A stretch of 55,349 nt of DNA from CAIQPS01 sp964631965 (lineage in GTDB: Bacteria > Actinomycetota > Thermoleophilia > RBG-16-64-13): NCBI GenBank assembly GCA_964631965.1, contig CAZWAR010000006.1:1-55349 (forward strand), given 5' to 3'. The notes under the pieces were generated by a model. It had not been told where the DNA came from. It saw only the letters and a list, made by a program, of their open reading frames with translations, and made no database searches. Below are positions 44,900 through 51,781 of the stretch, one piece after another. The translations under genes and the position numbers were made by a program. The first letter of the stretch is position 1. Each line of letters starts with the position of its first letter.

Positions 44900-46944
44900 G
44901 AAGGTCTCCTCTCGTAGATCCGGCCGGCAAGGACTGCCGGGATGAGTTCAACCAGGTCGCCGGACATCAGCCCCTGGGGATCGGTCGCGGCTCCCAACCT
45001 GCCGGCTTCAGCGTGGAGCCAGCCGCCGGCATACGCGGCTTCGAACGGTTCGAGCCCCTTGGACAGCAGCGCCCCGATGATACCGGACAGCGCATCTCCG
45101 GTGCCCGCTGAGGCCAGTTGGGGCGGGCCCTGTACGATCGCCCGCACGTCCCCAGAGGGCCCCGCCACCAGGGTGGATGATCCCTTCAGCAGGACCGCCT
45201 GGCCGGTGACCGCCGCCGCGCGCCGCGCGGCGGCCAGATGCTCCTTCACCACGTCTCCCGTCCGCTCGCCGAGTAACGTGGCCAACTCACCGGCATGGGG
45301 GGTGAGCACCAGGTTCGAACGCCCACGCAACGCCTCCGCCTGTCCGGAGAAGGCGACCAATCCGTCCGCATCCAATACACAGGGCACCTGGCTCTCCAGG
45401 ATCACCCTGCGCACGGCTGCGGACGTGGCCGGGTCGCGACCCAAGCCGGGGCCACAGACAAGCGCGCCCAAGCGGTCGTCATCGACAATCTTCAGCGTCC
45501 GTCCAGCGTCGTCGAGGATGTCCCCGTCGCCGATCTCCTCCAAGACGGTCTCCACCAGCCGACTGCGCATCGGACCGGCGGCGCCGGCCGGCATAAGCAG
45601 GCGGACGTATCCTGCACCGGTACGATAGGCAGCCTGCGACGCCAGCCATGCGGCGCCCGGATAGGCTGCGGAGCCCGCCAGCACGGCCACGTAGCCGGCC
45701 CGGTACTTGTGATCGTCCGCCCGGCGTCCGGGGATGTTCACGTCCTCGTCCGTCACCACCCAGAGGTCGGGTTCGGGCTCTAGCGACTGCGGTATTCCGA
45801 TGTCCCATACGACGATCTGCCCCGCCGCCTCCGAACCCGGTGGGCAGATCAGCCCGGTCTTGGCCGAGTGAAAGGTGACGGTGATGTCAGCGGCCACGCA
45901 GCCGCTGGCGATGGTCCCGGTTCCGGCATCGACGCCGGTGGGAACGTCGACCGCGACCACCGGGAGGCCGCGCGCCCCGGCCTCGTTGATCTTCGCGGCC
46001 CATTCCGCCACCCGGCCCCTGAGCTCCCCGGTCGCTCCCGTGCCGAGCAGGCAATCGACGACCACCTCGGTCTCATCCCACAGGTAGTCGGGGACGTCAT
46101 CGACACGCAGGTTGACCCCCGCCCGCTCGGCCGCGCTGTAGTTGAGAGCCGCATCAGGCGAGAGATCGGCCGGAGAAGCGGCCGCGACCACGCAGGCCAC
46201 CGGATGCCCTGCCAGGTGCATGTGGCGGGCGGCAGCCAGGCCGTCACCGCCATTGTTGCCCCGCCCGCACACCACCAAGGTGTGTCGACCGGGGAATCGA
46301 CCCAGCACGAGCGAGCTCACTCCGAGCGCTGCGCGCTCCATCAGTACAGACCCGGGCACGCCGATGTCCTCGATGGTGGTCCGGTCCAACTCCCGCATCT
46401 GGGCAGGAGTGAACACCGCCGGGCGTTCGAAGACGGTGCTTCCCCAGCGCGCCGGGGCCCCGCCGGCTATACCCGACAGGCCTCCTGGCAGACCGTCGGG
46501 CGTCATGGTCGGGTCGTCGGACCCGCCGGTACCAAAGACGTCGTAGACACCGTCCATCTCGCCACCTCCCCGCGGGCGCGCGACGACAGCCACGAACGCG
46601 CCCGCGACCGAATCCACGTGCGACAGCGATACCTCGAGGCCGGTGATGCCCAACGCGGCCGCCGCCTCCGCGGTGCGCCCGCGCAGTCTCACCCGGGCGG
46701 GCCCCCGTTCGGGCAGATCCGCGAGCACCTCGATCTCCTGCCACGATACGATGCCTGTACCCAAAAGTTTACCAATCGCCTCTTTGGCGGCGAACCGCGC
46801 TGCGAAATGGAGCAGCGGCTTCGCGCGGGCGCGGCAATAGTCGATCTCCCCGGTCGTGAAGAGACGTGACTCCAGCGCGGGATGCCGCTCGAAAGCCTGT
46901 CGGAAGCGGGCGATCTCGACGAGGTCCAGCCCGACCGGGGCCAC
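44887..46944 (-). CDS. Triple fusion: holo-ACP synthase, NAD(P)HX epimerase and NAD(P)HX dehydratase
   Basis: A 685-residue protein. Residues 1-125 are AcpS, which transfers 4'-phosphopantetheine to acyl carrier protein: VGLDLVEIARF with the metal Asp, and FAARFAAKEAIGKLLG with the Glu. A linker (126-170) follows. Residues about 175-400 are NnrE (CGRGNNGGDGLAAARHM; VVVDCLLGTGATGELRG; DVPTGVDAGTG). Residues about 420-680 are the ADP-dependent dehydratase NnrD (VLAGSAAYPGAA; VLDADGLVAF; LTPHAGELATLLGER; ASAGTGDALSGIIGALL). The frame is unbroken. acpS next to nnr is common; a full fusion is not. GTG start three bases from the glmS stop. Confidence 0.92.
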   Translation of the reverse strand: MAPVGLDLVEIARFRQAFERHPALESRLFTTGEIDYCRARAKPLLHFAARFAAKEAIGKLLGTGIVSWQEIEVLADLPERGPARVRLRGRTAEAAAALGITGLEVSLSHVDSVAGAFVAVVARPRGGGEMDGVYDVFGTGGSDDPTMTPDGLPGGLSGIAGGAPARWGSTVFERPAVFTPAQMRELDRTTIEDIGVPGSVLMERAALGVSSLVLGRFPGRHTLVVCGRGNNGGDGLAAARHMHLAGHPVACVVAAASPADLSPDAALNYSAAERAGVNLRVDDVPDYLWDETEVVVDCLLGTGATGELRGRVAEWAAKINEAGARGLPVVAVDVPTGVDAGTGTIASGCVAADITVTFHSAKTGLICPPGSEAAGQIVVWDIGIPQSLEPEPDLWVVTDEDVNIPGRRADDHKYRAGYVAVLAGSAAYPGAAWLASQAAYRTGAGYVRLLMPAGAAGPMRSRLVETVLEEIGDGDILDDAGRTLKIVDDDRLGALVCGPGLGRDPATSAAVRRVILESQVPCVLDADGLVAFSGQAEALRGRSNLVLTPHAGELATLLGERTGDVVKEHLAAARRAAAVTGQAVLLKGSSTLVAGPSGDVRAIVQGPPQLASAGTGDALSGIIGALLSKGLEPFEAAYAGGWLHAEAGRLGAATDPQGLMSGDLVELIPAVLAGRIYERRPSWTS

Positions 46945-46946
46945 AG

Positions 46947-48779
46947 CTACTCCACGGTGACGGTCTTGGCCAGGTTCCGCGGCTGGTCCACTTTCTCCCC
47001 CTTGTACTTCGCTACGTAGTAGGCGAACAACTGCAGCGGCACGACGGAGAGAAGCGGGGCCAGCATCTCGTCGGTATGAGGCACGAGAAGGATCTCGTCC
47101 GCCATCCCCCCGAGGGTCCCGTTCCCCTCGGATCCCACAGCGATCACGCGCGCGCCGCGGGCCCGCACTTCCTGGACGTTCGAGACGAGCTTGTCGTACA
47201 CGCGGCTGTCGGTCGCCACGACGAGAACCGGCGAGCCCTCCTCGAGCAAAGCGATCGGCCCGTGCTTCATCTCGCCGGCCGCGTAGGCATCGGTGGGGAT
47301 GTAGGATATCTCCTTGAGCTTGAGCGCGGCCTCCAGGGCCACGGGCAGGCTCATGTTGCGCCCCAAACAGAGGAAGAAGCGGCTGGTGGCGTACTTCTTG
47401 GCCACGTCCTCCACCCGAGCCGCGGCGCCGTCCTCCAGGTAATCGCGGAGAAGCGCGGGGATGCGCCGCAGTTCTTCGGTGAAGTCCCGCACCTGCTCGC
47501 CCGCCAGATGCCCGCGTTGATCGGCGAAATAGAGGGAGAGCAGCAGCATCGCGAGCACCTGGGTGAGAAAGGTCTTTGTGGCCGCCACCCCGATCTCCAG
47601 CCCGGCGCGGGTGAAGAGGACGCCGTTCGCTTCCCTGGTGGCCTGCGATCCGACGATATTCGTCACGGCCAGCACCCGTGCTCCCGCCTGGCGTGCGAGG
47701 CGCATGGCGGCCAGGGTGTCGGCTGTCTCCCCCGACTGGCTGATGGCAATGCAGAGGGAATCAGGGCCGATCACCGGATCACGGTAGCGGAATTCGGACG
47801 CGACCTCTACCTCGACAGGGATGCGGGCCCAGCGCTCCAACGCATACTTGCCCACCAGCCCGGCGTGGTACGACGTGCCGCAGGCGACGATGATCACCTG
47901 CCTGATGGACCGGATGACATCCGGATCGAGGCCCAGTCCGTCCAGCACCACCCGCCCGTCGGGGCCGACACGCTCGGCGAGGGTATCGGCGAGGGAGGTC
48001 GGTTGTTCGTGGATCTCCTTGAGCATGAACGTCTCGTAACCGGCCTTCTCAGCAGCTTCCTCGTCCCAGTCGATGATCTGCGTATCCCGGGAGACGACCC
48101 GGCCGTCCAGATCGCAGATCTCCACGCCCTCCCGGGAGACCACGACTACGTCGCCGTCTTCGGGAAAGATGACCGTCCGGGTCTCCGCCAGGAAAGCGGG
48201 GATCGCGGAGGCCAGGAAGTTCTCCCCCCGGCTGAGACCCACCACCAATGGGGTCTCCTTGCGGACGCCGACGATGACGTCGGGTTCGTCCACCGCGACG
48301 GCGCAGTAGGTGAAGTGGCCGTCCATCTGCCGGAAAGCCGTGATCACGGCATCGCGCAACGACCCCCGATAGGCCCGCTCGATGAGGTGGGCCACGACCT
48401 CTGCATCGGTCTCGGACGTGAAGGTATGGCCCTCCGCCTGCAACTCCGCCCGCAGGCTGAGGTAGTTCTCGACGATCCCGTTCAGAACGATGGCGAACCT
48501 GCCATTGCAGTCTGTGTGCGGGTGGGCGTTCTCGTTGGAGGGCCGACCATGAGTGGCCCAGCGCGTGTGGGCGATACCGACTGTGCCCCCGTCACCAAGA
48601 TGAGAGAGCACCCGCTCGAGATTGTCGAGGTTGCCGACCGAATGAAGAAGCTTGAAGTTCCCCTCGTGGACTATCGAAATACCGGCGGAGTCATAGCCCC
48701 GGTATTCGAGCTTCCGGAGACCGCGGAAGAGGATATCCCGGCATTCCCTGTCTCCGACGTACCCGATGATCCCACACAT
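46947..48779 (-). CDS. glmS: Glutamine-fructose-6-phosphate aminotransferase (isomerizing)
   Basis: GlmS makes glucosamine 6-phosphate, the entry to UDP-GlcNAc used by MurA. The 610-residue chain starts MCGIIGYVG with the N-terminal catalytic Cys, has the glutaminase residues HTRWATHG and NGIVENY, then two SIS domains (ACGTSYHAG; SQSGETADTLAAMR) and ends in PRNLAKTVTVE. The ATG is preceded by TGGAGG ten bases upstream. Only 19 bases separate it from the previous gene, so no glmS ribozyme can be present. Confidence 0.97.
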   Translation of the reverse strand: MCGIIGYVGDRECRDILFRGLRKLEYRGYDSAGISIVHEGNFKLLHSVGNLDNLERVLSHLGDGGTVGIAHTRWATHGRPSNENAHPHTDCNGRFAIVLNGIVENYLSLRAELQAEGHTFTSETDAEVVAHLIERAYRGSLRDAVITAFRQMDGHFTYCAVAVDEPDVIVGVRKETPLVVGLSRGENFLASAIPAFLAETRTVIFPEDGDVVVVSREGVEICDLDGRVVSRDTQIIDWDEEAAEKAGYETFMLKEIHEQPTSLADTLAERVGPDGRVVLDGLGLDPDVIRSIRQVIIVACGTSYHAGLVGKYALERWARIPVEVEVASEFRYRDPVIGPDSLCIAISQSGETADTLAAMRLARQAGARVLAVTNIVGSQATREANGVLFTRAGLEIGVAATKTFLTQVLAMLLLSLYFADQRGHLAGEQVRDFTEELRRIPALLRDYLEDGAAARVEDVAKKYATSRFFLCLGRNMSLPVALEAALKLKEISYIPTDAYAAGEMKHGPIALLEEGSPVLVVATDSRVYDKLVSNVQEVRARGARVIAVGSEGNGTLGGMADEILLVPHTDEMLAPLLSVVPLQLFAYYVAKYKGEKVDQPRNLAKTVTVE

Positions 48780-48798
48780 CAGAACGAGACCTCCATTC

Positions 48799-49803
48799 TC
48801 ACCGGTCGGCGAGCTCCACCCGTACGTAGGGTGAAGTCCAAGCCGCGACCAACGCCTCATAGGCGGGAAGCATCTCAACTACCGAACCGACGGCCGGCGG
48901 CTGGACACCGGCGACGACCTCGACCACTAAGTAATCGGCCGACCGGCCGACCTCGAAAAGTCCGGGCTCGCGGAAGCGGATGACGCCCGCACCCAAATCC
49001 TGCCGTCCGATCCCCAGAACGAGCCTCTGGGCCCGTCCCTGTTCGGCGACCCTAGTATACGCTTCGAGCACCTCCGCTCCGATCCGGCAGGCATCGCGGA
49101 CGCACCCGGGCAGGGGTTCATAGAAAAGGGCGTCCTGACCCAGAAGAAGGGCCTCCCCGCAGCGGAGTTCTGTCATCTCATCGGGCAGCACCTCGTTGCG
49201 CTTGAGCAGCCAGAGCACACTCGAGTTCCCACCGGAGACGCGTCGTACGTCGTGACCGGCGCCACGAAGCGCGCGGGCGGCGTCGGCGACACCCCACACC
49301 GAGTGTTCGATACCGAAGGACTGGCCTTTGAAACAAGCGTAGTTGGTGGCCACGCCTTCCAGCGCGAGGCGGGGCTCCGCCTCGACGACGGCCGCCAGTT
49401 CCAGCAGTTCCTCGGGCGGCACGCCTTCACGCTCGTCGCCTGTGTCCAGCTGGATCATCACCCGGCGCGGCGCTCGCGCCGAGCCGAGCGCCGCCACAAC
49501 CCGCGCGTGCGCGGCCGAACTCACATAGCAGAGGTCTGCGGGATCGAAGGACCCCCTCAGCGATGGCAGATGGATGCGGTGCAGTTCGGCGCCGGGCAGC
49601 GCGGCACGCAGGAGGGCCAGGTTCGCGTCGCGGGTGTCGGCAAGGGCGACCGCACCACCGGCCAGCATCGCGTCGGCCACGGCCGGTTCTCCCAGGCACC
49701 CCTTGGTCACTCCGACCAAGGCCAGGCCCCGGCCACGAAGCATGGATACGACGGCCTCCGTGTTCCGGCCGATCGCTCCCACGTTCACTCGCAACTCAGA
49801 CAC
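48799..49803 (-). CDS. PLP-dependent amino-acid racemase (ornithine/alanine racemase-like, YhfX/Orr type)
   Basis: A 334-residue fold-type III PLP enzyme. The start VNVGAIGRNTEAVVSML and LALVGVTKGCLGEPAVADAML contains the PLP lysine. VMIQLDTGDEREGVPPEELLELA and VSGGNSSVLWLL (phosphate-binding) fit the ornithine racemase (Orr) group rather than classical Alr. Ornithine, alanine or another amino acid could be the substrate. It lies between rpsI and glmS, so a cell-wall role is suggestive only. GTG start with GAGGGG upstream. Confidence 0.78.
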   Translation of the reverse strand: MSELRVNVGAIGRNTEAVVSMLRGRGLALVGVTKGCLGEPAVADAMLAGGAVALADTRDANLALLRAALPGAELHRIHLPSLRGSFDPADLCYVSSAAHARVVAALGSARAPRRVMIQLDTGDEREGVPPEELLELAAVVEAEPRLALEGVATNYACFKGQSFGIEHSVWGVADAARALRGAGHDVRRVSGGNSSVLWLLKRNEVLPDEMTELRCGEALLLGQDALFYEPLPGCVRDACRIGAEVLEAYTRVAEQGRAQRLVLGIGRQDLGAGVIRFREPGLFEVGRSADYLVVEVVAGVQPPAVGSVVEMLPAYEALVAAWTSPYVRVELADR

Positions 49804-49854
49804 GGCGCCCCCTCGATCACCCCTTCCCGTGAGACGCTCGGACTCACAGGCTCA

Positions 49855-49893
49855 CAAGACAAAGAGAGGCGAGGGAGAGTTCTCCCTCGCCTC
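49855..49893 (-). terminator. Rho-independent terminator after rpsI
   Basis: A 13-bp perfect stem (49866-49878 with 49881-49893, GAGGCGAGGGAGA) followed on the minus strand by TCTTTGTCTTGTG. It lies 25 bases after the rpsI stop and separates the ribosomal operon from the racemase-glmS genes. Confidence 0.8.
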
Positions 49894-49917
49894 CCGTTTC
49901 CCTTACGTCAGAGAGTG

Positions 49918-50310
49918 CTAACGCTTGGAGAACTGCGGGCGCTTGCGTGCCTTCTTCAGGCCGGCCTTCTTCCGCTCGACCATACGGGCGTCGCGGGAGA
50001 GGTGACCCGCCCGCTTCACTTCGGTCTTGAGCGACGGGTCGGCTTCCACGAGGGCGCGGGCCACACCGTGCTTGAGAGCGCCCGCTTGACCGGACTTGCC
50101 TCCGCCCTCGATCTGGGCGATCACGTCGTAGCGCGCCTCCGTGCCGGTCTCCACCAGGGGAGAGCGCACCATGAGGGTGAGAGTCTGCCGGTTGAAGTAC
50201 TCCTTGACGTCCTTGCCGTTCACCGTGATGGTGCCGGTCCCCGGCATGAGCCGGACCCGGGCGACGGCCGTCTTGCGCTTGCCGGTCGCCGCATAGATTA
50301 CTGCTGCCAT
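49918..50310 (-). CDS. rpsI: 30S ribosomal protein S9
   Basis: A 130-residue S9 with the family landmarks YAATGKRKTAVARVRLMPG, GGGKSGQAGALKHGVARALVE and the basic C-terminal tail ending RKRPQFSKR that reaches the P site. The ATG overlaps the end of rplM by 13 bases. Confidence 0.97.
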   Translation of the reverse strand: MAAVIYAATGKRKTAVARVRLMPGTGTITVNGKDVKEYFNRQTLTLMVRSPLVETGTEARYDVIAQIEGGGKSGQAGALKHGVARALVEADPSLKTEVKRAGHLSRDARMVERKKAGLKKARKRPQFSKR

Positions 50311-50732
50311 GGCATCTCCTCGGGCTTCTGGGCTGCATGGGGATGCTTGGGCCCAGCGTAGATCTTCAATTTGCCAAGCTGCTGAGCGGCCAACCGGTTC
50401 TTGGGCAGCATGCCCTTGACCGCTTTGCGAAGCACTTCAGCCGGGCGCCGCTCGATGAGATGGGCGAGCGACTCGGCCTTCAGGCCACCCGGGTACCCGG
50501 AGTGCCGGTAGTACACCTTTTGATTCATCTTGTCGCCGGTGACGGCGATCTTCTCCGCATTGACCACGACGACGAAGTCCCCGGTGTCGGTATGGGGAGT
50601 GTACTGGGGCTTGTTCTTGCCCCGCAGGACTATGGCGATCTCAGACGCCAGCCGGCCGAGGTTCTTGCCGTCCGCGTCGACGACCCACCAGTTGCGCTGT
50701 ACTTCGCCGGGTTTCGCCGAATAGGTCTTCAC
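50298..50732 (-). CDS. rplM: 50S ribosomal protein L13
   Basis: A 144-residue L13 (WWVVDADGKNLGRLASEIAI, YTPHTDTGDFVVVVNAEKIAVTG, YRHSGYPGG, VKGMLPKNRLA). The GTG start has AAGGAGG four bases upstream. A very good sigma-70 promoter lies 26 bases upstream. With rpsI it forms the usual rplM-rpsI operon. Confidence 0.98.
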   Translation of the reverse strand: MKTYSAKPGEVQRNWWVVDADGKNLGRLASEIAIVLRGKNKPQYTPHTDTGDFVVVVNAEKIAVTGDKMNQKVYYRHSGYPGGLKAESLAHLIERRPAEVLRKAVKGMLPKNRLAAQQLGKLKIYAGPKHPHAAQKPEEMPWQQ

Positions 50733-50757
50733 ACTGCCTCCTTAAACGCGACCGCAG

Positions 50758-50786
50758 ATAATAGAGAGGCACGACGAAACTGTCAA
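50758..50786 (-). promoter_or_regulatory. Promoter of the rplM-rpsI operon
   Basis: TTGACA (50781-50786), a 17-base spacer and TATTAT (50758-50763) on the minus strand; expected start near 50751. A perfect palindrome AAGGCGGG-AA-CCCGCCTT (50785-50802) touches the -35 and may end the tetR transcript or bind a regulator. Confidence 0.85.
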
Positions 50787-50828
50787 GGCGGGAACCCGCC
50801 TTCCGTGCGGCTTTTTCCCGCCCCCAGC

Positions 50829-51479
50829 CTACTCGGGTGAGACTTCGGCGAGCTTCTCTACCGGCTCAGCGACGAAACTGGCGAACATGACGTCCAGCCA
50901 GGCGCCGGAGATCTCCGGATCGAGGAAATGACTGAAGCCCATCGTCTGGGAAACATCGCCGGCGAACGCGAAGCCGGTGATGAACCAGGCGACACGCTCG
51001 GAGTCCACGTGGGCGGGGATCTTGCCTTCCGCCTTCCCCCGCTCCACGATCTGGACGAATTCCTTGAGCGTATCCAGGTGCTTGGCCGCCAGCGTCTCGC
51101 GCAGTCCTTCCCCCGGCGCGCCGGCAACGAACTCGAGAAGCAGCTGGGCGTGATGACGCTCGCCTTGGCCGCTCCACAGTTCGATGTGGTGGTCGCAGAT
51201 CTCTCGCAACCTCTCCAGGGTGTTCTCGTTCGACCGGGTCATCCGGGACGCATAGATGCGCTCGTAGATGACATCGAGCGCTGCAAGGAGGATCTCCTGC
51301 CGGCTATGGAAGTGACTGTAGAGAGAAGCCTGCCTGATTCCCGCCCCCGCTGCGATGCGTGACATGGTCACGCCCTGCAGACCATGTTTGGCGACTAGAT
51401 CGAGGGCTACCTCGACTATCTGTCGCTTTCGCGCGGTCGCTGTCATGCGCGGTGTGAAACGGGTCGATTCGTCGCTCAC
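50829..51479 (-). CDS. TetR family transcriptional regulator
   Basis: A 216-residue one-component regulator. The helix-turn-helix lies at about 20-65 (ATARKRQIVEVALDLVAKHG, then TMSRIAAGAGIRQASLYSHF, HSRQEILLAAL); the rest is a helical ligand-binding and dimer domain without a recognisable ligand motif. GTG at 51479 with GGGGA seven bases upstream is chosen; the open frame begins with a TTG 10 codons earlier and an internal ATG lies at 51446. It is divergent from the transhydroxylase gene, with two candidate operators in the spacer, so it probably represses that gene. Confidence 0.92.
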   Translation of the reverse strand: MSDESTRFTPRMTATARKRQIVEVALDLVAKHGLQGVTMSRIAAGAGIRQASLYSHFHSRQEILLAALDVIYERIYASRMTRSNENTLERLREICDHHIELWSGQGERHHAQLLLEFVAGAPGEGLRETLAAKHLDTLKEFVQIVERGKAEGKIPAHVDSERVAWFITGFAFAGDVSQTMGFSHFLDPEISGAWLDVMFASFVAEPVEKLAEVSPE

Positions 51480-51588
51480 GTTGATCCCCAAACAGAGATG
51501 AAGGCACAACCGGTCGATTCACGGTAGCACGCGATTCGTAACGTGCGGAGAATCGGGTGGTCTGCGCCCGGCAACGCCGGGGCTTGCC

Positions 51589-51617
51589 TTGACAAACTAT
51601 CGTACGCTCGCTAGTTT
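51589..51617 (+). promoter_or_regulatory. Predicted promoter of the transhydroxylase gene
   Basis: A perfect -35 TTGACA (51589-51594), exact 17-base spacer and a -10 TAGTTT (51612-51617) that matches the consensus at three of six positions. The expected start is near 51624. The weak -10 and overlap with an inverted repeat fit a repressed promoter. Confidence 0.6.
51594..51617. promoter_or_regulatory. Candidate TetR operator O1
   Basis: AAACTA (51594-51599) and TAGTTT (51612-51617) form the ends of a 24-base imperfect palindrome with 9 of 12 positions symmetric. It covers exactly the spacer and -10 of the promoter, so binding would block RNA polymerase. Confidence 0.55.
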
Positions 51618-51628
51618 ACAGCATCGGA

Positions 51629-51648
51629 AAACTGTCGACCGGTAGTTT
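51629..51648. promoter_or_regulatory. Candidate TetR operator O2
   Basis: AAACT (51629-51633) and AGTTT (51644-51648) bound a 20-base imperfect palindrome, 7 of 10 positions symmetric. It repeats the outer arms of O1 and lies just after the predicted transcription start. Confidence 0.5.
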
Positions 51649-51781
51649 AGGCGCGCCGCGACACGGCGTCCTGACTGGACAGGACCAGCCCACGAAGGCG
51701 CGCGGCCCTCCCTGCTGTCCTTGCCTCGGTGGTGCTGCGTCTCCCTGCCGGTCGCTCAGCAATGAAAAGGGAACGAGGGCG

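Larger units (their letters stand above)
51480..51781. other. Divergent control region between tetR and the transhydroxylase gene
   Basis: These 302 bases hold no credible gene. They contain the plus-strand promoter and the two inverted repeats listed below, then a leader of about 155 bases with a short GTCCTG/CAGGAC stem near 51669. A seven-codon frame (ATG-AAA-AGG...) ends with its stop overlapping the large-subunit ATG. The tetR promoter itself is not obvious. Confidence 0.6.
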
